Shown: positions 45,085 through 56,455, counted from the stretch's first letter. The stretch is 64,000 nt of DNA from Cladopsammia gracilis (GCA_022457155.1 JAJGOT010000038.1:2299501-2363500); one strand, 5' to 3'. Numbers and translations: made by a program. The notes: a model not told the origin generated them from the sequence alone.

Positions 45085-46090
45085 ATATATATAGATAGCC
45101 CAAGCCTAACAACGTCCGTCTGCACAGTACATTTTTGTAGACCGTACAAAAGTTCACAAAAACAACTTTTCTCTGTCTAGAATAAATAGTACCACTAGTT
45201 TCCGAATAAAATACAGTTTATGTTTGTCAAAAATTGCCCGAGAAACTGATTTGAAAATCAAAAATTGCAAAAATACACAAACATATTTGCATAAGGCGAT
45301 GCGAGTGAAGATAGAACTGTACTATAAAATCAAGTCTTGTTTTGTTTACATAAAATCGCTTTTCAATCTATCTAATGAATGAACAAACACATAAAAATGG
45401 ACAACACAATCTTCTTTCGAAAAAATTTATTCAAATCTCCATTAGTTTACGTTTAAAAGCAAAACGCGTACCATGTAATTATAGCTCATCGAGTTCAACC
45501 TTTCTTCGATGAAATTCAAGAGATAGGCACGTTTTAAAATCAATTCGCCAAAACTAACAATAACACTAATAACAATTCACTCACAGATTGATATCAACAT
45601 AAATTCTCATCGAAAACTGTAATCTGTTTTACCTTTAAGTTCCTCGCTTGCTTGGAAATTCAAATCTCCGCTTCTGGTTCTGAAATCATCTCCCGCATTG
45701 ATAAAAATGTAATACATGAAGTTCCTCGAAGCAAGATTTTATCCCTGAAAGCTCGTCTTTTTCCACTAAAGCGGCTTCTGAGTATACCTTAATTAGTATC
45801 CCTGTCTTGAGTAGCAAACCGCGAAAAAATGCAGGAAAATAACGAGTTTAATTCTCCGCTAGGCACAAGAAAACAACTAAAGTGTTTACCGAGCTCACGG
45901 CTGTGTGGCCGCGCGAAAAACAAAGTCTTGCTTTCAAGATCCCGGATGTTGTTCCAACACGGCGGGCGGCCGGCGGGCGGACGCGCGCCCGCGAAACATT
46001 CCGCTAGCCATGACCATGAAAAATCACGGCGTAGGTTCTATGAGTATGGAGCTGCGCAGCCAGGCCTTCGGCCTGGCAAGTGCTCCGCTA
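45085..46090. repeat. Dispersed repeat family, copy A (nested in pogo)
   Basis: It shares long segments with 56,496-56,960, 56,990-57,968 and 60,982-62,259 (for example CCGTCTGCACAGTACATTT, TGCCCGAGAAACTGATTTGA, ATGAATGAACAAACACATAA). It ends with the hairpin GCCAGGCC-TTC-GGCCTGGC (46,059-46,077) and CTCCGCTA. No protein is encoded. It is probably a non-autonomous transposon. Confidence 0.8.
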
Positions 46091-46617
46091 TAATTATCAG
46101 TAATATTAGCATTTTAACACCATTTATTTGTTTTTCAAACTGATAATTCCCTGAACTCAACGACAAATATTGCAGGTTTTCAATGTTAAAGAATTGTCAT
46201 AATGGGTGACCGGAAACTAGACAACAGGGTGAAAAACTTACAATATTTTTTAGTCGCTGTGGTTTATCAACAAAGAAAATCCAAAACCATTGTTATACAT
46301 ATTTGAGAAATTTGATATCTAATCTGCTATTTCCTCGAATATCCTGGCATAATTTTTAAAATACGGTGCCCTAGGAGCTGAATTACAACGAGTGGTTGGT
46401 TTACTGCGCAGTGAAACACGCGAAATTTAGCAAATTTTATCACACCTACCTGTTCGAAACCGCCTTCCTCGCCTCCACAATAAATAACAGCTTTCCGACA
46501 AAAGAACTGTTCGGAAACTGGAATGTCTGGCTACACTTCGGCACACTTCGTTCGTCGTAAAACAGCGATCGCGATCTGAAAATCCGAGTTTAGTTTTTAC
46601 TGACCGAAAAGTGGTAC

Positions 46618-46642
46618 TGACCGAAAACTAGTCAACATACTG
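46618..46642 (-). repeat. Right terminal inverted repeat of the pogo element
   Basis: Reverse complement of the left terminus with two differences, followed by TA at 46,643. A second TGACCGAAAA lies at 46,601 and a diverged TGACCGGAAACTA at 46,207. Confidence 0.9.
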
Positions 46643-46644
46643 TA

Positions 46645-48714
46645 TCGAAACATATCTTTGTGCCGATTCAAGGAGAAAAAGCAAAATTGTTTTAATTGGA
46701 TTTAGATGTATTTATTGACAAAATGTTACCTCCAATCCCAAAGAGTGGTTGATAAAATTCGAAAAATTGGGTTGTCATGTTTTACATTCCAAAATATTGA
46801 TCCCTCAGACGAGACATTTACTCCGGGCGTGCGCGTTACCAAAATGAACTGTTGCTTATAATTATGTATGTATGCGCTATTGTTTTGCTTTTGGATTTCT
46901 ATTGTTTTGGCTTTTGTTTTAGTTTTAAGAACGGTATGCATAACTAATGTAGGGGTTAAACGGAAATCTTTCCGGCTGAAAAGTGCAAAATGACGGAGGT
47001 TTTTTCGCTCGAACCAAAGCAAATTTCCGACCGAAATGTTTACTAGATTCCAATCTTTCCAAAACCGAGTGTGGATGTTGACATTGCGCCTGTTAAAATG
47101 AGTTAACCTCCAAGTGAGTCCTTTAAGAAATGAAACATGAATGAAAACAGCATCCAAACTCGGAAAAAATTTCCGAGTTCCAGATGGGATTCGAACCCAC
47201 GACCCTCCGTGATCTAGTCGGATGCTCTACCACTGAGCTACTAGAACTCTGTGGTGAGCAAGGGTGAAATGTGGGCTTCGTTTGCTTTGCTTTGTTATGA
47301 CCGCGCGGTTGAACTTCATATAAGCCTTTACTTGACATTGGTCACTTCAAGGTCAAAATGCCGGGACTTTTTTTTTAAGTTATTAAAATATTTTAACGTT
47401 TCCAGATATAATAATAACCAAATTACTGGAATCCGAGTGTAGATTTCCGAAAAGTAATTCATAAATGGGCGAAATTTTGATTTTCCCCTTAAAAAATGGC
47501 GTTTTCACAGTGATTTTAAGGGTCAAATCGGGGGTCTGGGGACGAGTTAAAAAAATTAGAGGCAAATGTCACCCAATTTTTTTGCCATGATAATTTATCT
47601 CAAAATGTATACAATTCTTGACAGTTTACCGAGGAAAATAAAATTTAAATGTTACAATGTTGTACTCGCTGATAATCTAAAGAAGAAAAATCATGATCTT
47701 TTAATAAGCATTTTAAAACAAACTCTAATTAATGGCAGAAGAACCATCTGGAGCGGAACTACCTATGTTGCAAATCATTTTCTGGCCGTCATCCATTCAA
47801 TTTATCTTAAAATGTGCACCATGAATTCCATTTCACTCAGGGAAATTAAAACAATCGACACTGAGACAATTACAATTACTAATATTTTCATGAGCATTCG
47901 TATTCAAGAACTCTAACATAGCAAAATTAACAGGGGCGAAACCGCCCACTTTTCATTAGAACGTGCCACTCATTGCGAAGGTGGTCGGTACGACAGACAG
48001 TATTTTATCCCAAATCTTAACTAACTGAAGGGGTGGGTAGGTGATAAAATTCGAAAAACTTATATACGTGTGATGACAACGAGAAAGATGTATTTGTACA
48101 AATGAGACTTTACTTCGTGGTTTTGGAGCTTTTTGGTGGAAATAGAATTATTCTGGAACGAAATGCATATATTTCAGAAATGTTTACAGTATTATATTAA
48201 AATACTGTGAAAATTGATCCATTTGTACTAAAACTAGCGATATCATGACGTTATGACACTTTCGATAGCACGGCATATCTGATGAGCCTTATTACCTTCT
48301 GTGACTACAAAGAGTAAATTTTTTTTAAAATGCTTTTAACAACTCTGAACTTAGCGTCGTAGTTTGTCATCCGATGACCTGGCAAAATAAAATTTCAGGT
48401 ATGATTTCAGTACGTAACAATTGTTAACGCGCCCACAAGATTTTAATTAATTAAAACTCAGAACAAAGCACGTGTTAAAAGCCACTGTTTCCCCGTTGAT
48501 CGTTTTTGGCCTTACATGGGAAAATACCAACGATTAAAAATACATGTAATATCTATTGTTGTCGAATTTGAGCCGCTTTACTTGATACGAATCGAGTCTT
48601 TTCGTCAAGCTTCGATGAAGGGAAAGAGACAGAACATCCCATGGAATAAAATGTCACAAATCATGCTTTAACAGGTGTAGTTATCCAAAACTGCTGAGAG
48701 TCCAAAAGAGGAAA
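46645..48714. other. No gene; one SINE
   Basis: Apart from the minus-strand SINE at about 47,100-47,249 there is no supported gene. The open frame 47566-47916 has no motif or splice support. Confidence 0.5.
47100..47249 (-). repeat. tRNA-derived SINE, minus strand
   Basis: The minus strand reads GAGTTCTAGTAGCTCAGTGG with a tRNA D-arm, a near-perfect anticodon stem TCCGA/ACGGA with loop CTAGATC, and B-box GGGTTCGAATCCC before a CATCTGGAACTC end. The head resembles a nearly intact tRNA, but a structured non-tRNA tail (GGAAATTTTTTCCGAG) follows, so it is a SINE rather than a tRNA gene. Confidence 0.8.
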
Positions 48715-48962
48715 CCTGGGCCTGGTTGTTCGAAAGTCGATTAACGCTACTCCCGGATTAAAGGTTAGCGACAACTTCATTTCTCTATTTAAAAATGTTT
48801 TCAAAAGGTTATTTATGTTTTATTATTATTAGTGTCGAAATTCGAAACTGAAGGGCAGAAAACTTTGGAAAATTTCCAATTGTTGAGTTATTAAACTGGA
48901 TTCAAAATTGACGCTAAACCTGGATTAACTTAATCGTGCTTTGAACAACACGGCAGAGGCTG
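48715..48962. mobile_element. ~250 bp MITE with GGTTGTTC termini
   Basis: The left end CCTGGTTGTTCGAAAGTCGA then TTAACGCTACTCC, and the right end in reverse, CGTGTTGTTCAAAGCACGAT then TAAGTTAATCC, form imperfect terminal inverted repeats. The core ends resemble the MITE at 51,898. Confidence 0.6.
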
Positions 48963-49089
48963 AGGACAATGCATATCATGAGTGAGATTCTGAAGCACTG
49001 AGTCCTGTTAAAACTGTTGTAACAAAGCTGGAGACAATATTCTTGCATGGAAGGCGTGACATACACTTCAAAGTAAAAACAAAAAAGTG

Positions 49090-49147
49090 AGGTCGTGTGG
49101 CTGAGTAGTATGGGCGTCAGATCCCTGATTCAATTCCTACCCTGAGC
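49090..49147 (+). repeat. Weak tRNA-like sequence, decayed SINE head
   Basis: TGTGGCTGAGTAGTATGGGC resembles an A-box region and TGATTCAATTCC a B-box. Stems do not pair properly. Confidence 0.4.
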
Positions 49148-49238
49148 TAGAGTTGTTTTACGGAACAGACCCGAGCTTAAATCGTCCACCATGCTTGTAA
49201 ATCTAACTGGTCTACCTTCCATTAGTTGGATTCTTCTG

Positions 49239-49311
49239 TGATCGTACGTACATAGAGAACCATACTGTCGACTGTGATCGTACGTACATACAGAACCATA
49301 CTATCGACTCT
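49239..49311. repeat. Two tandem copies of a 37 bp unit
   Basis: GTGATCGTACGTACATAGAG, then AACCATACTGTCGACT, repeats once with two or three changes. Each unit includes the palindrome CGTACG. Confidence 0.85.
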
Positions 49312-49463
49312 GAATGGTTCTTTAGAGACAAAGTAATACATGTAGTATATACTTTTATCCGTTGTTGTGTTCGACTTATGATTTTTTAAAGTATTTAAAG
49401 AAGGACAAAACAGCTGTCCATGGCTGCCACTGCCCGGTTGAAATGGTTGCTTGCATGCGTAAA

Positions 49464-49677
49464 GGTTATGTTACACGGAACGATTCGCAACGACGATTTT
49501 TAGCGCAACAAAATTAACGACAGCTATGTTACACGAAAAAACTTGAGTAAAATTCGTGTTTTTGCGTTGTAAGTTTTTGAAGCTGATTCAAAAACTTGGC
49601 TATGCAATAATTGCTAAGAAAATCGTCCGCGCACCCATGTTGCGCTAAAAATTGTCATTGCGAATCGTCCCGTATAC
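49464..49677. mobile_element. ~215 bp MITE
   Basis: The left arm ACGGAACGATTCGCAACGAC then GATTTTTAGCGCAACA, and the right arm in reverse, ACGGGACGATTCGCAATGAC then AATTTTTAGCGCAACA, are about 90 percent identical. No clear target duplication and no coding capacity. Confidence 0.8.
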
Positions 49678-49679
49678 CA

Positions 49680-51897
49680 TACCGCGGAGATGTGTTGTGT
49701 GAACATTGCGGCTTTCAAGTGGTTTATCAAAACAGCGCTGTTTTACCATTTTACAGTCTATCCGATAGCCCTATCCCCATTCAGAAGGTCTGTTCACAGG
49801 CTATCAGAATTTTTAAGAAACGGACAGCCTTAGGACCACGGATTCGTGTACATAATAACAAGAGTTCGTGCATTTACGGTGCACGTGACTTAGATAAAAA
49901 ATGCCTTTATCTACGGATACCGATTAAAGTAATGGCTCCGAAACCATAGCTAATACCTTGCTTCAGTTCATTAATAAACAATTTTGCCTCTCGGGGCGCT
50001 GTTTAATTGATTGCATTCATCACACATACTTGCATGCATGATCATGAAATTGAAACACGTGTACGCGAGCGCCATGTTTCACTGAGTTGAATTAAGTTGA
50101 AAAGGTGATAAGGTAAGTTTCTGTATTTTCTAACCACCGTAACTAGAAAATCGAGAAAGGAAATTTATTTTTTTAGTAACTACCACTACACCTTTAACTG
50201 GGTTCCCACGGCTGAATCGTCAGTTACTAAGCGAGCTTCCGCCATTGAGTTAGAATCTCTGTCAGGTGATTTTTCTAAGGTACATCCCAAAACGATAACC
50301 TCAACTGGGAACAGAATTCCTTTCGTTTATTTATTATTATTCGTTTATTTTACAAACCATTCCATGTTTTAACATACTGTTTTTTTTTACAAAACACACG
50401 GTCTACTTGCGTTGCGGATGCAGTTCGTGGTTTATATAATAATTATAAGCCGCCCAAATAATTGTTTCGTAAATTGCTTTATTCGTTGATGATCATGCCT
50501 GAAAGTTACGGCTTGAAAAAATTCTGCTTGTAAACTGGCGTATTCTGCCTGCCGGCAATAATGCTGGTAAAAATCGCATGTTCTGCTCAAAATTCTGCTT
50601 TAACAACGGAATTCTGCTCGGTACAATACTACCTTGACGTTCATTGTGTAGCAAAATTGTAATTACAGCTATTTCAATATATCTTACTTTGAACGATATG
50701 GTAGTATTTCTTTTAAATTGCGTTAAAGTAACGAGAGGAACGGCTGGTAAAAAAACCAAAACTGCCTAAACCGGTAGTTTCTCCAGTTTACAAAAATCAT
50801 AGCCGTCAAAATGAAAGTAGGAGAAAATATAAACAAGCACACATGCAAATAAACGTAGACATTGTTAGTCTTGTAAAGAACACTATTTTGACGTTTAGAT
50901 GTAATGTGGTACAGATAGCCCCGGGAGATCGCCAGTTAGTGATATGAAAATTACCACTGAGAGTTCTCAGTCTCGAGGCTTTGAGTTCCATATGAAAAGT
51001 ACGCTTGAGGTGTTTAATGAACAAAGCTTCCAAAACCAGCACGATATTTCAGTTTTGAGATCTGGCAATAACTTTTGTGTTTCGTCTTAAAACCGAGATC
51101 ATCCACTCAGGAAATACGGTGGTTAGCTTCAAAAATGCGCTCCATGGAAACCTGCGCAGAATGCAGACATTTCAAAGATATTCATGGCCTAGTCGCCGAC
51201 GCCATGGTCCGTCTAGTCAATATTCGTGTGCACTTTTAAAAGCGATTTGAAATTCGTTAGACTATCAGCTTCGTCGATGTAATTTTCCGTAAATCGTTTC
51301 ATGGTTCGATAATTCTAAGGAAAAAAACTACTGATTTAAACTAGTCCGAATTGATCCGGTAACTTCGGCGTGAGCGATTTCATGAATGTCTCAGACAGAT
51401 GAACCACAAGTTTACAGCATTTTATTGAATGTTTTCATTGAAGTTTGGTAAAAGAATTTTTCGTGTTGGATAAATAGTTTGGGTGGGTGGAAGTGGAATA
51501 AGTGGACCTCACTCATTATTTCCTGCGTTTTTCTCTGAACAGTTCATTATTCAATTTTAGGTTTTTACTGTTTTGCATTGTTCGTACTTCCTTTGACCTC
51601 TTACTTTGCTGGGCAACTTCAACATGAAAAGTACTCTCGTTACCGTTAGTCAATACAGGAAGGGAAATTTTCGCCAGATACTTTGATGTTAACCCATGGA
51701 TAGAGCATAGACCTTATTCATAAATGACGGCAGATTAATTGTTCCTTTATGTTCATGCTAATTAGCCTTACAGGCCTCGTAAGTGCACGTGCAAAATTCA
51801 AAAGAATATTTAATTTAAAATGAGGCCAGAAATGACATTCGCTTCAAAATCTGGCATCTTATTGGGAATAGAAACAAAAGAATTGCGGTTCTTCTGT
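49680..51897. other. Gene-free region
   Basis: About 2.2 kb without supported coding sequence. The sequence around 51,710-51,860 partly resembles the palindromic MITE at 16,963 (CTAATTAGCC) but has lost clear ends. Confidence 0.5.
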
Positions 51898-52050
51898 CCT
51901 GGTCCCGGTTGTTCAAAAGGTGGATAGCGCTATCCACCGGATTAATCACTATCCAGTGGATAACACAATTGATTTTGCTAATGCCTATCCACTGGATAGT
52001 GATTTATCCGGTGAATAGCGTTATCCACCCTTTGAACAACCGGGTCCAGG
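51898..52050. mobile_element. 153 bp palindromic MITE
   Basis: CCTGGTCCCGGTTGTTCAAA at the left and its near complement TTTGAACAACCGGGTCCAGG at the right. Internal words TGGATAGCGCTATCCACCGG and CCACTGGATAGTGATTTATC continue the pairing. TGT flanks both sides, a possible 3 bp target duplication. Confidence 0.85.
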
Positions 52051-52140
52051 TGTACCGGTACACAAGGACAAAAACAAGACTAAACAATACACCACACGGA
52101 CATGGTGCCTATCCACTATGATCTATAACGCCCACTGCGA

Positions 52141-53564
52141 TTGGCATGCGACGCCTCTCCTGTTGGAGTCGGAGTCGTATTATCGCATATTATGGAGGAT
52201 GGCACGGAAAGGCCGATAGTCTTTGCATCACGTACCCTAACCGAAGAAGAGCGTCGGTATTCTCAGATTAACAAGGAAGCCCTAGCCTTGGTTTGGGGTC
52301 AAGAAATTCCACCTATATCTTTTTGGCCGGCATTTCACGCTTGTGACAGAGCACGAGCCCCTGACTGCTATTTTCAACCCGAGAATACCAGCAATGACGG
52401 TAGCCCGCTTGCAACGCTGCGCGCTCTTCCTAGCTGGATTCGAGTACAGTATTGAATACAAGAGTACTACACGTCATTGAAACGCAGACGGGTTGGTACC
52501 AGTACAAGTCGTCACTTGCAGCCAGAAGGAGCCTGATCCATTAGAAGTGTTTCAAATGTCACAGTTAGAGGCCTTACCAGTCAGTGCAGACATGATACGT
52601 CCAGCAACTAGCAGAGACCCAAAATGGTCATGCGTGTTGGAATACACGAAATAGGGGTGGCCTACAGTGTGTGAGCCGGAGCTGGACGTATTCCACAGGA
52701 GGAAAGATGAACTCACTATCCAAGACAACTGCCTAATGTGGGGATCACGAGTGGTAACACCATCAAAGCTTCAAGGGCGACTCCTGGACGAACTTCATGA
52801 AAGCCATGCTGGGGTTATCAGGATGAAGCAACAGCTCGAAGTTATGTTTGGTGGCCAGGGATAGGGATGGACAAAGTAACTGAACAAGTGACTAAAGTAT
52901 GCTGTGGCTGTCAACTCACACAGAACAACCCAAAAGCCGCCCCACTCCACCCCTGGGAGTGGCCAGCACGCCCATGGCAACGCATTCACGTTGATTTTTC
53001 GGGCCAGTTCCTAGGAACAATGTTTCTAATTGTAGTAGATGCCCACTCAAAGTGGTGGAAGTGGCACCAATGACCTCTACAACCACCACAAGAACGATTG
53101 AAGAGTTGAGAAAGATTTTTGTAGTGCATGGGCTACCTGAACAGGTAGTCAACGATAACGGCCCTCAGTTCACAGCAGAGGAATTCAAAGTGTTCATGAT
53201 GAACAATGCCATTAAACACATCAGATCTGCCCCATACCATCCAGCTACCAATGGGCTAGCAGAACGTTTTGTGCAAACTTTCAAGCAAGCATTTCGTGCT
53301 GCACTAACTAAGAAGAATTCCATCTCTTGGAAACTGGCAAACTTTCTACTGGCTTATAGAACGACACCACATACAACGACGGGAGAGACACCAGCAGTGC
53401 TTCTAATGGGAAGGAATATAACAACGAGCCTAACGTGCAAAATAGGGTGTAGAGCAAGCAAAAATCAGTTAGTTCGAATCTCCGCCCTGTCAGAGAGCTA
53501 CACATTGGCCAAAGCGTTGTTACCCGAGATTACCATGCAGGAGACAAATGGATACCCCGGATAA
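52141..53564 (+). pseudogene. Ty3/gypsy retrotransposon pol relic (RNase H and integrase)
   Basis: The first segment (52141-52455) starts inside RNase H with ACDASPVGVGVVLSH and RRYSQINKEALALVWG, then frameshifts. 52667-52864 holds the zinc-binding integrase N-terminus (LLDELHESHAGVIRMKQQL). 52867-53073 and 53052-53564 hold the integrase core: HVDFSGQF, VVDAHSKW (first D), QVVNDNGPQFTAEEF (second D) and GLAERFVQTFKQAF (E), then LAYRTTPHTTTGETPA. Gag, protease and reverse transcriptase are missing, several frameshifts are present, and no LTR pair was found. The copy is dead. Confidence 0.88.
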
Positions 53565-54370
53565 TCACAGCTCAGACCGGCCCCCTGTCCTATCAAGTCA
53601 GAATTTCTCCCCATATAGTATGGTGATGACATATTGACCAACTTGGACAAATTTGGAGACCCGGGCGGCACATACCCAGACAAAACACGTTCACGTTCAA
53701 TAATCTAAATTGAAGTCCATCTTCTTCATGTTTACTTCCAGATTCCAGCTTCCAGCTCGAACGATACGGTCGGTCGCCTCGCTGCGGCAAAACTACAGTG
53801 GACACGATCATTTAATTTGATCAAGAGTGATCCGAAACTGGTCCTCTTCACTTTCCAGTGACTGTAACAAAACAGATTAGGCACTGTCTGATATTTGTAC
53901 CGCCAAAAACGTTGGCAAAAATGACCATCCCGCTAAAGGATTCCAAGGGAATTATAGCGTAAACAAACCAATGTGTCATCCTTTCTACGTAATTTACGTC
54001 ATCACTCACTCCCACTCACTCCCAGACCCGTAAATAAATTTACGCAATTTCTAGAACGGGGTACTAAAAATTGACTTATTTCTAGAACGGGGTCTCAATT
54101 TTAGTGCAAATTCTTTCTAAAACGGGGTCCAAATTTGGAGAACCGGGCGGCACATACCCAGCCAAAACATATTCGAGTAACCCCCCCCCCGTGAAATAAA
54201 CAATAAATTTAAAATTAAAATATTCATAATAAATTTTTAAGAAATACATTCGGGGGCTGTTAATTCATAACTTTGTACATGAAGATATAAATTGATTAGC
54301 TTGTCTGTCATCGAAGCAAGCTCGTCCACTTGAGAACACAAAATGTTGGGAATTATAGCGTAAACCCTTT
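53565..54370. other. Repeat-rich stretch after the gypsy relic
   Basis: A ~43 bp segment (GGCGGCACATACCCAG core) occurs at about 53,648 and 54,127. TCTAGAACGGGGT-like words occur three times at 54,047-54,127, and GGGAATTATAGCGTAAAC occurs at 53,948 and 54,350. These direct repeats may be remnants of LTRs or of an unrelated element. A C10 run lies at 54,181. No gene. Confidence 0.5.
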
Positions 54371-54432
54371 GTTGACGCGCGAGATGCTGAAATTCGAGAG
54401 CGGCAAAGCGAATTTCAGCATCGCGCGCCAAC
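54371..54432. repeat. ~25 bp stem hairpin
   Basis: The arm 54371-54396 (GCGCGAGATGCTGAAATTCG core) pairs with 54409-54432 (CGAATTTCAGCATCGCGCGC core) apart from a 2-base bulge and one mismatch, with a 12-base loop. Confidence 0.8.
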
Positions 54433-54719
54433 AAAACCGCCAGCAACGCAGGCCAAAAATATCTGGGAAGAAATGGAATTTCTGGCGATTGAGTGGCTAA
54501 CTAAAGACCTGAAATTTAATATTTCTACGTCACGAGAGCGACAGGGCCTGGGTTCTGTTAGATGACGGAGCATCGTGGGTAGTGTAGAAGGGTATATTGT
54601 GTGCGTGGTGAGTCATTCTAGGCCGACACCGCGGCTTTCACTACCTTTTATTTATGTATTTTATTTATGTATTTTATGTATTTTAGAGTTAGAGCCTTGT
54701 AGGATGGGCTGTCTGGAGC

Positions 54720-54990
54720 TTTGGTCTTGGTTTCAATACAGATTTTCCGTCATTTTTTCCCAACATCGATCGTTCAGAAACAAATGTTGAACAATGTTGC
54801 AACTTGTCGAATGAGCAGAAATCGCATTCAACATTTTGAAACGATTGAATAAGGTCATTCAACAAATTGAAACTTGTTGAACGGAATAGAGCCTGTCTCT
54901 ATTGTCGTTCAACAACGTGCACCATGTTGAATGGCACGATGAACAAGGCATGATACGCTGTTCAACATCTGTTGATCAGCAAATGTTGAA
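54720..54990. repeat. Cluster of TGTTGAA/TTCAACA words
   Basis: At least nine occurrences of TTCAACA or its complement occur within about 270 bases, in both orientations, just upstream of the glycosyltransferase exon. They create many possible small foldbacks. Repeat relic or regulatory cluster; undecided. Confidence 0.6.
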
Positions 54991-55153
54991 CGCATATCAT
55001 AGGCTCATATAATATTGCCCTTGAACCCAAATTGCAACGCCAATTGACGTCCGTATTCTTTCTCTTTCCACAGGTCACTGAGCTGTGGCTTACATTACTA
55101 AAAATACGGAAATTCAACAGTCTCTGCTGCTGAAAGTACGCAGTTCTTCTTTA

Positions 55154-56178
55154 ATGGCCATTTACAGAAATCGTTATATACGCCGAAACAAAAAAACAGC
55201 AATTACTGTTTGCGTATCGATGCTATTAGTGTATTCGTATTGGCACTATGTGCAACATGATGACATTGACACAGAACAACAAACTAACAGAAGCATAAAG
55301 ATACTTCCGAGGACACTGAATTTTGATATCTGGCAAGGGTTGTGCGGCTCGCAGCTCACTGATTTGAAACAATGGTGGTTTTTTCCACTATTTCCCGATA
55401 AAAGCCTAAAGAAATCAGTTGACAAATTTGACATGGAAGACAACACAGAGGACTATGGTCAACGGATTTTTGGCTTCCTAAGACCACCTACTAGCGGCAG
55501 ATACCGTTTTGCGATAGCTTCAGACGACACTTCAGAGTTATGGCTAAGTCAAAGCAAAGATTCGAATAAGACACACTTGATTGCCCGTGTGTTTGATCAA
55601 GGAGAATCCGCGTTTACGATAAAAAACGAATTGGATAAATATCCTGACCAAGTCTCAAAAAGCATTGAGCTACGCAAAGACAGTAAATACTATATTGAAG
55701 TCATTCACAAACAAGGCGTTGGTGTTGGGTTTGTGCAAGTTTGGTGGATGAAACCTAAAGAGACAAATTTCATTCTCATCAGTGGGAAATACCTTTCATC
55801 GCACAACGATAGTCACTTAAAGTCCAAGCCGGATGCATTGCAAAGTTGGTTTTCAGGCGGTTTTTATGACAGTTGGAAGAAAAAATACAAAGCATCAAGC
55901 AGGAAATTTGTAAAGTTTTACTCTTTGCCTTTTATCCCAAAAACGAATTACCTTTCCAAGTGCGACTACAAATCAAGTTTGGTTTTAAGTGGTACAATTG
56001 ATAAGTACGAAGGTGTCAAAGTGGCCACGGTTCATCAATCTTCAGTATATCCTCCAGACGACACAGCCATGGGTACCCTGAATTTGACAAAGAACTGGGC
56101 TAATAGAATTGCTGACAAGACTACCATTCAAGCAGTCGCTAATAAAATTATTACTTCACTGCGCCTCAAGACTTCGAA
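55154..56178 (+). CDS. B4GALNT3/4-like N-acetylgalactosaminyltransferase, first coding exon
   Basis: The exon lies between a pyrimidine-rich acceptor (TTTCCACAG at 55,074) and donor GTAAGT at 56,179. The first in-frame ATG after the upstream TGA is at 55,154. The protein starts as a type II membrane protein: short basic cytoplasmic tail, then a transmembrane segment at about residues 15-33 (TAITVCVSMLLVYSYW). A PA14/GLEYA domain follows at about residues 55-215 (WQGLCGSQLTDLKQWWFFPL, RFAIASDDTSELWLS, YYIEVIHKQGVGVGFVQVWW). B4GALNT3/4 proteins of animals have this order and add GalNAc to GlcNAc-containing glycans in the Golgi. The exon ends in phase 2, which joins exactly to the exon at 58,981. 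Confidence 0.88.
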
Positions 56179-56295
56179 GTAAGTTTAATTGTAGAAGCGG
56201 GAAACAACAAAATGCTCTTGGACGTGTAGAAATGACGATGGTTGAAGCTTTTTTTTATTTTAAAAAATAGCTAATATGTTCAGAAAAATAAGTCT

Positions 56296-56455
56296 AAATG
56301 AAATGATGCGAATTTTTTAATAGTTCCCCTTAGATTATGTTTTCTTGCACGAACTTTAAAAAAAAATTAGATAATAAATCTTAACGAAATGATGCGAATT
56401 TTTTAATAGTTCCCCTTAGATTATGTTTTCTTGCACGAACTTGAAAAAGTTCAAA
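56296..56455. repeat. ~86 bp tandem duplication
   Basis: GAAATGATGCGAATTTTTTA then ATAGTTCCCCTTAGATTATG and TTTTCTTGCACGAACTT occur twice (about 56,300 and 56,386), separated by an A-rich linker. Confidence 0.9.

Larger units (their letters stand above)
37843..46642 (-). mobile_element. 8.8 kb pogo/Tigger-type DNA transposon carrying two genes
   Basis: The left end CAGTATGTTGCCCAGTTTTC then GGTCA, and the right end in reverse, CAGTATGTTGACTAGTTTTC then GGTCA, match at 23 of 25 positions. Each is flanked by TA (37841-37842 and 46643-46644), the target duplication of the mariner/pogo group, and the CAGTAT start is like Drosophila pogo. Extra copies of CAGTTTTCGGTCA or its complement lie inside both ends (38,031, 38,051, 46,207, 46,601), probably transposase-binding sites. 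Inside, both on the minus strand, are a DDD transposase and a two-exon HIRAN-like gene. A hAT-like insertion (39,656-43,161) and a dispersed repeat (about 45,085-46,090) are nested within it. Confidence 0.9.

Noticed and set aside
47172..47249. Possible tRNA gene on the minus strand
   Set aside because: The cloverleaf is nearly complete, but an anticodon-stem mismatch and a structured SINE-like tail argue against a functional tRNA.
47566..47916. 116-codon plus-strand frame
   Set aside because: No motif, no splice-site support, repetitive hydrophobic composition typical of AT-rich non-coding DNA.
48270..48310. CTGATGAG as a hammerhead core
   Set aside because: No GAAA partner or stem II follows within a plausible distance.
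49611..49949. 112-codon frame with cysteine pairs resembling a zinc finger
   Set aside because: Its first third is the arm of the MITE at 49,464-49,677 and cysteine spacing fits no family.
51061..51125. Another hammerhead-like stretch (ACGAAAC and GGATGA on the minus strand)
   Set aside because: Stem II and stem I do not pair and the core is incomplete.
52141..53564. Complete gypsy retrotransposon with LTRs
   Set aside because: No LTR pair, primer-binding site, gag, protease or RT found; only RNase H and integrase remain.
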